Below the pieces are notes generated by a model. It saw nothing but the letters and a program-made list of their open reading frames with translations, searched no databases and was not told the origin of the DNA. DNA of 56,108 nucleotides from a virus, in the IMG/VR virus record IMGVR_UViG_3300031565_000040, positions 1 through 56,108 of that record; one strand, written 5' to 3'. The translations under genes and the position numbers were made by a program. This document shows positions 37,411-47,700 of this stretch, piece after piece (positions within the stretch are counted from its first letter, which is position 1; each line of letters starts with the position of its first letter).

Positions 37411-39935
37411 TGAAAAGGTTCATACTTATATTTATATTCTGTACGGCAGCGATGGGCGCGAGCCTTACGCAAACAATTTCTCTCAATAGTTTCAACGCCG
37501 GTGAACTCTCGCCTCTTATGAACGCACGGGTGGACTATCCGAAATATAAACTCGGCGCAAAGACTTTAGAGAACATGATAGTAAGGGCGCAAGGGCCAAT
37601 ATCGAGGAGGCCGGGCACTAAATACATCGCTTCGGTAAAAGACGATACGGACGCTACAAGACTGATTCCCTTCGAGTATTCGACTATCTACGCCTATATT
37701 GAAGAAGTAGGCGACAAATACGCGAGGTTCTACCGTACCGTTGATGGTGTAGCCGGTCCGATTGTAACTACTTATTCTGCATGGGCCACATCCACGGCTT
37801 ACAGTGTAGGTGCGTTAGTGACACACAGCGGTTACTATCGGTGTTTGGTAGCCCATACATCAGATGATTGGGATACCGATTTAACTGCCGTCAAATGGGC
37901 AGTAACCGCCGGGGCTACCGATCTTGCCTACGAGATAGTCACACCGTGGGACGAAAGCGACGTCTTTGAGCTTCAATTCTGTCAGGATGCCGAGACGATG
38001 AGAATTGTCCATCCCGACTACGAACCCTACAAACTCACGAGGACTGGTCATACCTCATGGACGTGCACGCCGATAAACTCTACCACCGGCCCTTTTCTCG
38101 ATGAGAATAACGATACTACGTGGACTCTGACATCAAATAAGACTACGGGTACGGGCGCTACTATTACTTCAACGGACGACCTTTTCTTGCCCGACCCAAA
38201 CTACGTAGGTGCGTTGTTTCAAATAAGTCATTCCCTTGCCGCCGGTTCGGTAACGAAGTTATTTTGGTCGTCTGGTGATTCAACTTCGGATTCGATTACA
38301 GTCCAGAAGTACCGGTACTACGATGTCATTACAAGCGGTTCATGGGCGGGCACTTTCAAAATACAAAGGTCTTACGGTGACGATGTTTGGGAGGATGTCT
38401 ACAGTATCCGCTATACGTATAACGGGAATATCCAATATTCCGGGCAGGAACTTGAAAAGACCTGCCTTTACCGAATGAAAATGGTAGACCAGTATTTAAC
38501 AAGCCACAACCTACGGCATTACGAGGGTATGTGCTACGGCAATTTTAACGCTCGCGGCTTTATGAATAACGGAGTGGTCGAGATAACCAGTGTTACGAAT
38601 ACGAAGGTCGCTACTGCCGATATAAAGATAGCTATAGGAGCGGCCGATACTACTACTTATCACTGGTCGGAGGGTGCATGGAGCAATTACCGGGGCTGGC
38701 CGAGGACGGTCGAGCATCACGAGCAGAGAGTCATTTACGGCGGCTCAGCATCTTATCCCCAGGCTATATGGGCCTCTATTATAGCGACTCAGGACTCCGA
38801 TTACGATGACTTCACTGCCAATACCGAATCCGATTCCACAGGGAATTTAGGAGGCCCGGATGATATTGCGTGGACATATACATTGCCGGGCATGAATCCA
38901 ATTCAATGGATGAAGTCAACCGAATATTTAATGATAGGCACGACTTCGGGGGTAGGGAAATTAGGCCAGCCGGACAAACCAATTACTCCCAACTTCCCCC
39001 CGACTTTTCGTATCCAGAACCATAACGGGTGCGCTTATATTCAGCCGAAAGGCGCGGTTGACGCCCTTCTCTACATAGAGAGGGGCGGTCAGAAAGTCAG
39101 GGAACTCGCCTTTGCATACTCTTCAGATAAATACGAAGCGCCTGATATGACCGTCTTGGCCGAGCACATAACAGGCGATGGCATAGTCGAGATAGATTTT
39201 CAGAACCGGCCGGAACCTATCTTATGGTGCATCAGGGAAGATGGTCAGTTGCTTTCATTCACCTATCACAGAAAGCACGATGTCCTTGCGTGGTCGAGGA
39301 ACGATACGGGCATTGCAGACAAGTTCAAATCGGTAGCGGTGATACCCGGTACTAACGAGGACGAACTTTGGGCGATAGTTGACAGGACGGTAGATACTTA
39401 CGTTGAGCAGTTCCAGCCGTGGGACTGGGGGACAGACCAGAACGACTGCTACTTTGTGGATTGTGCGGTCGATGATATAACGAATTTGATTCATATCGAG
39501 GGCGAGACGGTCGCTCTATTTGCGGACGGCCGGCCGATAGGCACTTACACGGTCTCAGGAGGCGAGATAAGTCCATCGGGTAGTTATACCTATACTACAG
39601 TGGGGCTTCCTTATACATCCGTTTTCGAGACAATGCCGCTTACAGCCTCATCGAGTCATGGTTATATAAACGCAGAATATACAAGGATAGCATCTCTCAT
39701 TGTTGACTTTTACAAGACTTTAGGCTGTCACATAGGCCCGGATGCAACCAATACCCACGATTTCAAGTTCTCCAACGATTCTTTCGCCACGACTTTGGAT
39801 GTTGTAACAGACTTTAAGGTGTCACCGTATCTGTGGGGAACGAAACGGTCGCCGACAATCTATTTTCAGGAATCCGATCCTATCCCTCTGACTATCAGGG
39901 GCGTTTATCCGAGAGTTATAGTAAGTTATGATTAA
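37407..39935 (+). CDS. Tail nozzle/stabilisation protein with signal peptide
   Basis: 843 aa. Residues 1-19 (MMKRFILIFIFCTAAMGAS) look like a Sec signal. Then SFNAGELSPLMNARVDYPKY and RAQGPISRRPGTKYIA mark the podoviral tail-nozzle family. A CBM-like block YSVGALVTHSGYYRCLVAHT lies near residue 132. Residues ~622-843 are repeated as a paralogue in the next gene. This is normally an essential cytoplasm-assembled tail protein, which makes the signal unexpected. Confidence 0.75.
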   Translation: MMKRFILIFIFCTAAMGASLTQTISLNSFNAGELSPLMNARVDYPKYKLGAKTLENMIVRAQGPISRRPGTKYIASVKDDTDATRLIPFEYSTIYAYIEEVGDKYARFYRTVDGVAGPIVTTYSAWATSTAYSVGALVTHSGYYRCLVAHTSDDWDTDLTAVKWAVTAGATDLAYEIVTPWDESDVFELQFCQDAETMRIVHPDYEPYKLTRTGHTSWTCTPINSTTGPFLDENNDTTWTLTSNKTTGTGATITSTDDLFLPDPNYVGALFQISHSLAAGSVTKLFWSSGDSTSDSITVQKYRYYDVITSGSWAGTFKIQRSYGDDVWEDVYSIRYTYNGNIQYSGQELEKTCLYRMKMVDQYLTSHNLRHYEGMCYGNFNARGFMNNGVVEITSVTNTKVATADIKIAIGAADTTTYHWSEGAWSNYRGWPRTVEHHEQRVIYGGSASYPQAIWASIIATQDSDYDDFTANTESDSTGNLGGPDDIAWTYTLPGMNPIQWMKSTEYLMIGTTSGVGKLGQPDKPITPNFPPTFRIQNHNGCAYIQPKGAVDALLYIERGGQKVRELAFAYSSDKYEAPDMTVLAEHITGDGIVEIDFQNRPEPILWCIREDGQLLSFTYHRKHDVLAWSRNDTGIADKFKSVAVIPGTNEDELWAIVDRTVDTYVEQFQPWDWGTDQNDCYFVDCAVDDITNLIHIEGETVALFADGRPIGTYTVSGGEISPSGSYTYTTVGLPYTSVFETMPLTASSSHGYINAEYTRIASLIVDFYKTLGCHIGPDATNTHDFKFSNDSFATTLDVVTDFKVSPYLWGTKRSPTIYFQESDPIPLTIRGVYPRVIVSYD

Positions 39936-42426
39936 ACTACTTATAATATTATTTTTATGCCTAACACCTGAGCAGAAAGCGTGGGAAAACATTCAGTTAC
40001 CTAACGATTCCGTTCTTGCATGGTCGCGCCATAAGACGGGATACAATCAGGATGATAAGTTTCTTTCCGTAGCGACTATTCCCGGATCAGGTGGAGAGGA
40101 TGAGGTCTGGGTGATAGTCGAAAGGACTATAGATGGTGTAAAGCAAGTCAATGTCGAGCAATTCCAGCCCCGCGACTTCGGAGACCAGAACAATGCTTGG
40201 TTTGTCGATTGTGGCTTAGTGGGATGGAGCGATGGCGGTGGTGGGTTAATTAACATAATTGAACCTACCGATGATGTTACGGTGGGCGAATATCCGACTT
40301 TGCAGGAACTTACTGACGATGAGATACCTGATACCCCGGCAGAGCCGGAAGATACGGCGCTTGTCGGAGCAACGAACGTCAATGATTACGCCGGATTACA
40401 GGCTATGACCGGATCAGGTCATTATAATATCACTGGCGATATAGATTTGGAAGGTGAAACGTGGATTCCGATAGATGATTTCAGTGGGGTTATAGAAGGT
40501 AATGGTTTTACAATTTCAAATTTAACTCATACCGCAGAAGCATCGGCATTCGATACCGGCATGTTCAATAATCTACTTTCCGGCGCGGAAATACGCAATT
40601 TGACATTGAAAGATTTTGCCATTACAGGTGATTTTGGGACGGGTGCTTTGGCAGGTAACGGAGTTGGGGATATTGTAATTAAAGATGTTAATGTAACAGG
40701 TTGCACAATTGAGGGTTATTGCTATCTTGGTGCACTCGTTGGTTTTCTGGAAGAAATAACTTCCGGTGGTATTTATGATTGTGATGCAATTGATTGTACT
40801 ATATCGGGTACGGACTGGTCAGGCGGCTTGTGTGGATATATTGAAATTGATAACGATGCAACAGATGACTTTAATATTGTCAACTGTAGTGTTGCTGACG
40901 GCACTCTTACAGTATTGGATGGTACTTATTGCGGTGGCTTGGTCGGTTCGGGAGAGGGAACAATCCATACTACCCCGGATAGATATATCACTTTTCATAC
41001 ATGCAGTTCCTCTATGAACATAATAGTAGGGGACACAGATGAAGCGCAGTCTCTTGGCGGATTTATTGGCCTTGCAGACTGGTGCGATTTCATCAGTTGT
41101 TCCGCAACAGGTAATATAGATTATATAGGTTCAGATAGTGGCGGCATTCCTTATGGAATAGGCGGTTTTGTCGGATTTGAAACAGGCGTAGGCACGTATA
41201 TAAATTGCTATTCAACCGGCGATATAACAATGGACGCAGAAAACTTTTCTCTAATGCAGCTCATTGGAGGCTTTGTCGGAAAATGCGACCAGACAGCAAC
41301 TCAGATATTTACTCGATGCTATTCAACTGGTGATATTACTATGACAAATGTTGGCAGTATGTCATGGCATGGAGTTGGTGGTTTTATGGGAGGCTATCTT
41401 GGTACTGGCGGAACAATTAGAAGATGCTGGTCTGAAGGCGATATTAGTTTAGACGACGAAGGAGTGCCGGGAGTAACATACAAAGGCGGACTTGGAAGTT
41501 TTATAGGCATGATATGGCATAGCGATACCGGGGCAGGAACAATCGAAAATTGCTATGCCTGGGGCAGTATAACAATCGAGACACTGAACGAGAACGATGA
41601 TGATTTGGGCGTTAGCGGCTTTTTGGGAAGTATAGCAAAATTAGGGACATACACATTGACGAATTGCTACGATGCCCAGACCGATACGGCGACAGGTTCG
41701 GGATATACAAGTCAAATCCCAACGGGAGATTATTCCAAAGGTTTGGTCGGATGGCTTACGACGTCTGTTACTGTAACCGATACTGCAATATTCTGGGATA
41801 CAGAGACATCAGGTATAGACGAAGATGATTATGCCGTTGGCCATATAACGACATGGATGCAGACACAGGCGAACTACGAGGCCGCCGGTTGGGACTTCGA
41901 TACGATATGGGTTTTGGATGAAGTGACTACCCCTGGCGAGCCTGGCGACAGCGAACCTAATACATGGAGCGGCATGGATCATGCTATTGGTATGGAAGTA
42001 TGTGTTTACGCCGATGGCCGACCGATAGGAGTTTATACTGTAGATGCCAACGGTGTCTTGGATTTAGGTGCGGAATACGAGACTGTAATAGCCGGTATAA
42101 ACTATTATTCAACTTATGAGTCTTTTCCCTTAGTCACGGAGACCAACTTCGGTTTGAGTACCGGCCAGCAGGCGAGGATAATGGATATTACAATAGACTT
42201 CTACGAGTCTTTAGGCTGTCACGTGGGGGTTGACAGGACTAACAGTACCGACTGGATTTTTAGTAAAGACGATTTCGCAACGAGGATCGACCTTGTGACC
42301 GAATACAAAAAAGGTTCTTTCCTGTGGGGCACTACGCGCGAGCCGATAGTCTATTTGTGGGAATGGGAGCCTGTGCCTCTAACCGTGAGGGCAATATATC
42401 CGAAAATGGGGGTAACAAGTGATTAA
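39928..42426 (+). CDS. Nozzle C-terminal paralogue with inserted GLUG domain
   Basis: 832 aa. After a hydrophobic start (MIKLLIILFLCL), residues 27-96 (VLAWSRHKTG...WFVDCG) and 683-832 (VYADGRPIGVYTV...YPKMG) match the nozzle's C-terminal third. Between them, ~146-660, is a GLUG beta-solenoid, with repeats such as GGFVGFETGVGTYINCYSTG and GGFIGLADWCDFISCSATG. This suggests an exchangeable receptor-binding module inserted in a duplicated nozzle tip. It overlaps both neighbours by 8 bases. Confidence 0.75.
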   Translation: MIKLLIILFLCLTPEQKAWENIQLPNDSVLAWSRHKTGYNQDDKFLSVATIPGSGGEDEVWVIVERTIDGVKQVNVEQFQPRDFGDQNNAWFVDCGLVGWSDGGGGLINIIEPTDDVTVGEYPTLQELTDDEIPDTPAEPEDTALVGATNVNDYAGLQAMTGSGHYNITGDIDLEGETWIPIDDFSGVIEGNGFTISNLTHTAEASAFDTGMFNNLLSGAEIRNLTLKDFAITGDFGTGALAGNGVGDIVIKDVNVTGCTIEGYCYLGALVGFLEEITSGGIYDCDAIDCTISGTDWSGGLCGYIEIDNDATDDFNIVNCSVADGTLTVLDGTYCGGLVGSGEGTIHTTPDRYITFHTCSSSMNIIVGDTDEAQSLGGFIGLADWCDFISCSATGNIDYIGSDSGGIPYGIGGFVGFETGVGTYINCYSTGDITMDAENFSLMQLIGGFVGKCDQTATQIFTRCYSTGDITMTNVGSMSWHGVGGFMGGYLGTGGTIRRCWSEGDISLDDEGVPGVTYKGGLGSFIGMIWHSDTGAGTIENCYAWGSITIETLNENDDDLGVSGFLGSIAKLGTYTLTNCYDAQTDTATGSGYTSQIPTGDYSKGLVGWLTTSVTVTDTAIFWDTETSGIDEDDYAVGHITTWMQTQANYEAAGWDFDTIWVLDEVTTPGEPGDSEPNTWSGMDHAIGMEVCVYADGRPIGVYTVDANGVLDLGAEYETVIAGINYYSTYESFPLVTETNFGLSTGQQARIMDITIDFYESLGCHVGVDRTNSTDWIFSKDDFATRIDLVTEYKKGSFLWGTTREPIVYLWEWEPVPLTVRAIYPKMGVTSD

Positions 42427-42775
42427 ATTAAAACCATATCTACCGACAGACGCCGTGATTTTGACCGGCGACAGGATGTGCGCCGAATTAGCCCAATTGA
42501 ATCAAATATCAGGGCCGGGCTTTACCTTATGTGACGGTAACAGGCCTTTGGCTTCAGGCGGTGTGAGGATATACGGGGTAGCCGAGGCGTGGTTCGTACT
42601 CGGCGATGAGGCTAAGGAAAAGTACCTTTTGATGGTAATGCGTAAGATTAAAAAAGAGTTAGAGAAAATCCAGCGTCGAGAGAAACTTTATAAAATCTAC
42701 GCCGAGGATACGAAGAGCGAGAATTTCCTTCAGCATCTGAGATTCGTAAAGAAGAACAATATATTCGTGAGGTAA
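42419..42775 (+). CDS. Phage gp13-like protein (acetyltransferase-like)
   Basis: 118 aa from a GTG start that overlaps the previous stop. The pattern LPTDAVILTGDRMCAELAQL, GGVRIYGVAEAWFVLG and ENFLQHLRFVKKN matches short T7-gp13-like/DUF2833 proteins found between tail nozzle and ejection genes. They resemble GNAT acetyltransferases; the function is unclear. Confidence 0.65.
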   Translation: MIKLKPYLPTDAVILTGDRMCAELAQLNQISGPGFTLCDGNRPLASGGVRIYGVAEAWFVLGDEAKEKYLLMVMRKIKKELEKIQRREKLYKIYAEDTKSENFLQHLRFVKKNNIFVR

Positions 42776-42779
42776 TAAG

Positions 42780-43256
42780 ATGGCGTTAGCAACAGCCGGA
42801 ATGATGATCGCCGGTACGGGCATGGGCGTGGCGGGTTCTATCATGCAGGGCAGGGAAGTCAACAGGCAGGCCAGAGACGCCGCCCGTGAGAGGCTATATG
42901 AGGCCGCCGTACTTAAAACAGCGGCGGGCGAAAAAGCACACGGACTCGCACAGGAGCGGTCTTATGCAATGGGTTCGGCAAGGGCCACTGCTGCAAAAGC
43001 CGGTGTCAAAGGTACGGGTTCTGTAAAGACCCAAAGGAATCGAATATCCGCGATGTACACACAGAAAATAGCGAATATGGGTTTGGAGACGGGCCATAGG
43101 ATAGGCTTTTTGGAACGGGAGGCCGAAGAACTCAAACGCAGGGGCAGGAGTGCAAAAAGGGCTGGTTATTGGGGTGCGGGTGCAAGTCTATTAAGCGGTG
43201 GTGCTCAATTCGGAAGTACATTTAAATCCGGCGGCGGCAAACTATTATTCCGGTAA
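42780..43256 (+). CDS. Internal virion protein, T7-gp14-like
   Basis: 158 aa. MALATAGMMIAGTGMGVAGS is a glycine-rich membrane-active start, then a helical body (ARERLYEAAVLKTAAGEKAHGL) and a Ser/Gly-rich end. Gene order and layout match gp14-like proteins that leave the virion and form the outer part of the DNA channel in the host envelope. Confidence 0.7.
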   Translation: MALATAGMMIAGTGMGVAGSIMQGREVNRQARDAARERLYEAAVLKTAAGEKAHGLAQERSYAMGSARATAAKAGVKGTGSVKTQRNRISAMYTQKIANMGLETGHRIGFLEREAEELKRRGRSAKRAGYWGAGASLLSGGAQFGSTFKSGGGKLLFR

Positions 43257-43260
43257 GATT

Positions 43261-44772
43261 ATGGCAAACGTATTTAGTGGACGTACATATCGAAGTGAAG
43301 GCGCGGCGATGGCGGGTTTTGGCCGGTCGATGATGCAGGCTGCCGGGGCGATGGCGGCTATCGGCAGGGAAGAACAGCAAGAGGAAGAGAACATACAATT
43401 CAAAAACGAGATAGCAAGAGCCGGTGCGCAGGAAATATCGGGGTGGGAAGGTTTTAAACTCCGCCTTTCGGAGTTTCAGGACAATCCAGAGAAGGCACTT
43501 GAGGCTTTTGATAACGAATATCCCAATATAGAAAAGAGCGTTCTTACCGAGACTTCACTTGACCGCGCCCAATCGGCAATGACTAACGACCTTATCGTTA
43601 AAAAAGCGGAATGGCGGGCATGGGTAGCGGATTGGGCACAGGATGAGAACAAAAGGAACGTAGGCGTCAATTACGAGGCCGGACGCAAGAACGCGATGAC
43701 CTCTAAAGTCTGGATAAATACAGATGACCTCGCCGACAGTCTTGCATATAATTACGGCAATGCTCAGGACGCTTACGAAGGCGGATACCTCACCGATGAG
43801 CAATTACAATTCAATACAAGACAATTATTCCAATACCAGATAAAAGACTACCTTCTCCAGTTGGGCGATGAGAAGTATATCAATAATCCCAATTCATTCG
43901 TAGAGGAAACCGGCCTTAATATCCCCGATGCCGAACGGGAGCTTTACGGGTCGGAAGATATAGCGAAGCTGAAGCAAGACTTTGAGATCAGGAAGAACAT
44001 AAACGAATATGAGGCCAAAGTTCTAAGAGAAAAACGGGAGGCCGAAGTCGAATCAGAGGCACGTGACTTTGCAGTTGCCAATGATTTTAAGTCCGGTATA
44101 GACAAGATTAACTCCGCCCGTCACGAACTCGGCGCAGACTGGCATACGAACGCCCTTAATAAATATAAGAACGCTTTTAGTATTATAAACACTACGGGCG
44201 AGAATCCGTTTACGAAGACCCAGAGTTGGGACAGGTTCGGCGAAATCAGGCAGAAGATATTAGACAGGGAAGTAAGGAGCGAAAAAGAGATACGAGATTA
44301 CACCGGCAAGAAAGACGGCTACGCAATAGCTCAGGAAAAATATCTGCTTGATTTATATAACGGCAATGAGAGTTCCGCCAAAGCCTTCGAGGACTCGGCG
44401 GCTGCCCAGAATCTCAAGGCTTTAATAAATTATAATATAGCCGAAGAAAAAGACGAACCCGATATTTACCAATTCGCCACACAGAGGGGTTTGGGACTTC
44501 TGCAGGATACCATTACAAACAATCCCGATTGGACAGACCGGGAAAAGAAGGAAGCCGCTTTACGGATAGGGCGTCAACTCGAACGGGAGTACGAAGACGG
44601 GACGTTGGAAACAGCTTTAGAGAATGTCATCAAAGGCCCGCTATATAGTAAGTTAAAACCGAGCGGATTTATTAAGCCGGGGGGAAAGAAGAGTATTCTA
44701 AGAACGGCAACTAATCCCAAAACGGGCGAAAGGATAGGTTGGAACGGTACGGAATGGATACCAATACAATAA
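43261..44772 (+). CDS. Internal/ejection virion protein, 503 aa
   Basis: Almost wholly helical with long charged stretches (EAKVLREKREAEVESEARDF). Start MANVFSGRTYRSEGAAMAGF. In podoviruses the gene after gp14 encodes a gp15-like internal protein that also enters the host. The family is inferred from order and composition. Overlaps the next gene by 19 bases. Confidence 0.6.
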   Translation: MANVFSGRTYRSEGAAMAGFGRSMMQAAGAMAAIGREEQQEEENIQFKNEIARAGAQEISGWEGFKLRLSEFQDNPEKALEAFDNEYPNIEKSVLTETSLDRAQSAMTNDLIVKKAEWRAWVADWAQDENKRNVGVNYEAGRKNAMTSKVWINTDDLADSLAYNYGNAQDAYEGGYLTDEQLQFNTRQLFQYQIKDYLLQLGDEKYINNPNSFVEETGLNIPDAERELYGSEDIAKLKQDFEIRKNINEYEAKVLREKREAEVESEARDFAVANDFKSGIDKINSARHELGADWHTNALNKYKNAFSIINTTGENPFTKTQSWDRFGEIRQKILDREVRSEKEIRDYTGKKDGYAIAQEKYLLDLYNGNESSAKAFEDSAAAQNLKALINYNIAEEKDEPDIYQFATQRGLGLLQDTITNNPDWTDREKKEAALRIGRQLEREYEDGTLETALENVIKGPLYSKLKPSGFIKPGGKKSILRTATNPKTGERIGWNGTEWIPIQ

Positions 44773-47700
44773 CATTGCCAGAAGGATTTGTCCTTGACGA
44801 GCCTGAATTACCCGAAGGCTTTGTTCTTGACGAACCTGCAATTCCCGATCCTCGCGAAGAAGAGAAACAGATAAAGGAGACGGTAGATATTTCCTATGAT
44901 TTGGGAGTTCCGGTATTTGAAGTTGATACCAATTACAAACAGTTGGCAGATAAGCCGGAAAAGAGACCGCCAAGTAAAGCTCCAATGAGTCTTGTTGCAT
45001 ACACGCCGAGTCGGTGGGAAAAGTTTAAGGACTTTTTTGTAAGCAAACGGGAACCATTGCCCCCTAACGCCGATAGGATAGAAAAGATTACTCGCGCATT
45101 CGATATTGGCATGAGTGCTCCTCTGCGGGCTTTTATGAAATTCAGTAAGGGCATGACTCTTGGCGCTCCCGATTTGATGTGGGCGGCGATAAAGAGAATT
45201 ACCCCCGATGATATGTGGGTCGATGAAGTAAAGAATATGACTCTTGATGAGGCTATGGATTGGGCGGGTGGATATGACCCATCGGGATTTCAAAAGTCAG
45301 TTGGAGAGATTGCGGAGTTTGTAGGTCGATTAAGAACAGTAGCTCCAATAGCCCAAAAGATAGGAATAATTGGTAATACCCCAAAAGACATTACAGTTTT
45401 AGATAAAGCCTTTGAAAGTGCTAAATTATTTGGTGCGGCAGCCGTAGGTGAACAGGTTGCTAAATATGCTTCTACTAAAATAGACCCGACAGAAGCGGAA
45501 TATGGTTACGAAGGACCAAAGGCTGTCTTGAGGGATATGGCAATCGGGGCGATATTTAGTCTCGTTCATTCAGGAGTTAAGGGCGCATGGTCGAAACTAA
45601 CGCCTACGGAACATCAAAGAGCGTTAAAGTTGCTCGGATTAAAAGAAGGGGCTTCCACAAATGAGATAAAGTCTGCGGCTCGTGATTTGTTTAGAAAGTA
45701 TCACCCGGACAAAGCTAAAGGATTTCAAGCAGAATTTGAGCGTGTTGTTAAGGCAAGAGATACTCTTATTAAGGGCGAACCGCAGGACATAGTTTTTCGA
45801 GGCCAGAAGATTGTATTTAAGCCAAAGTTGCTTCCGGGCGAAACGGTAGAACAGCAAGCCATAAGATTAGCTAAGAAACCCACAGAGGTTGTTAAAGCAG
45901 CCCCCACAAAGCCCATTCCAGCCCCTACCAAGCCCGTAGAGCCGATAAAAGTACCAGAGCCGACCGTAGAGGGGGAAGTGGTAGCGCAAACACCAGAAGA
46001 TGCCCAAAGAGCCTTACGAATTTGGCAGGAATACCTCAGAACGGGAGATGATGCTATTCTTGAAGATATGCCGCCGGGCGCAGAAATCCCTATAAGTCCA
46101 GAAGACGTTAGTTTGAGTTTAGCGGAATCATTAGATACTTCTGAAAAAAGAGTAGAATTCAAGAAAAATATGGCGGATGCTATCAATCTTGTAGAACGTG
46201 GGGGCGCGGAATTTAGAGATTTAACGGCAGAAGTAATAGCATACCAAAAAGTATGGGGCAAAACAGACCCATTACCAACAGATATGCTCAGATATATTGG
46301 TATGGCTCCATCAGAACTCACCCCCACCCCTCCCGCAGAGCCGATAAAAGAGGCAGCCCCGACCGTAGAGGCCAAGCAAGCCCCCGCCGAGGCGAAGGGG
46401 AAGGTAAGAGACATTCTTGGTGGAGTTGAACCTATCACTCAGATAAATAAGGCTTTGAAAGATGCCGTTGAAATCCGGCCTAAAGTCGAAGCGGAGCGCA
46501 AGGCCGAGCTAAGAAAAAGGGTAGGTGCGGCTGCCGGTACTCTTAAATCAACTCTTAAGAAGGGTGAAATGGGTGCCGAAGAAGCTATTGGCCGTTCGAC
46601 CGGACTTCTCAAAGGGCCGCTATCCAATGCGAGATATGAGTCTATACGTGGCGTTATGGAAGAGGCATCCCCCGGCGCAGTTGACAATGCGTTTCGGTCT
46701 ATAGGCGAGAGTAAGAAGTTGAAATACTTTGAAGTCGTTGGAACGAAAGAAGCCTTCGCCAAGTTGATTGACGGCATTCCGATTACTCTTCGTGAAGTCG
46801 AGATGATTAAAAAACATTTCGGAATTGAAATGGGCAAGATAGCCAAAGAGCGTGCGGAGAAGTCGTCACTATCTGATAGAGCCTTTGCTCTTTGGAGGGC
46901 CGGACTTCTTACCGGTATTAAAACCAGCGGACTCAATACACTGAGCAACCTTACCCACGCCTTAACTGAAACGGCTAAAGATGTTATCGCTACTCCTGTT
47001 GATATAGTTGCTTCATTATTCACAGGAGAAAGAACTGTCGGGTTCACGGTTAGAGGAATACCCGGCGGTATGAAAAAGGGTTGGTCAAAGGGATGGGAGT
47101 ATCTTAAAACCGGAATTGATGAACGGGGATTAGAAAAGAAACTCGATTATGAGCCAGTCAATTTCGGAGAATCCAAAACCGGTAAGTTGAAGCAGGTATA
47201 CGTAGAAACGATATTTCATATTATGGGAGCGGAAGATCAGCCGTTCTTTTACGGAGCGATGTCGCGTTCTATTCGCAGCCAGGCGATTGCCCAGGGCAGA
47301 AATAAAGGATTGAAAGGGCAGGAACTCCGGGACTTTGTAGAACAAGCGAGAAAAACTCCGACACAGGATATGCTGGAAAATGGAATACACGATGCGGAAA
47401 TAGCAGTCTTTCAGAACAGGACTATTCTCGGCGATATAGCAAGGGCCATACAAAAAGCGCCGATAGCACGTTGGACGGTTCCGTTTAGTCGAACGCCTTC
47501 TGCTGTTGCTATGCAGATTATCAATTACACGCCAGTTGGCCCCATTAAAGAGGTAATGGCCCAGATACATAAAGGCGAGTTTAATCAGCGCGACTTTGTT
47601 CATGCCGTTGGCAGGGCAGGAGTAGGGATTCCTGCATTAGCTATTGGCGCATTGCTTTTTACTAAGGGTCTTATGACACTTGATTACCCCAAGGGAGAAC

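Noticed and set aside
45725-47603. Minus-strand frames of 157-237 codons opposite the J-domain gene
   Set aside because: Serine/proline-rich antisense shadows without RBS or motifs.
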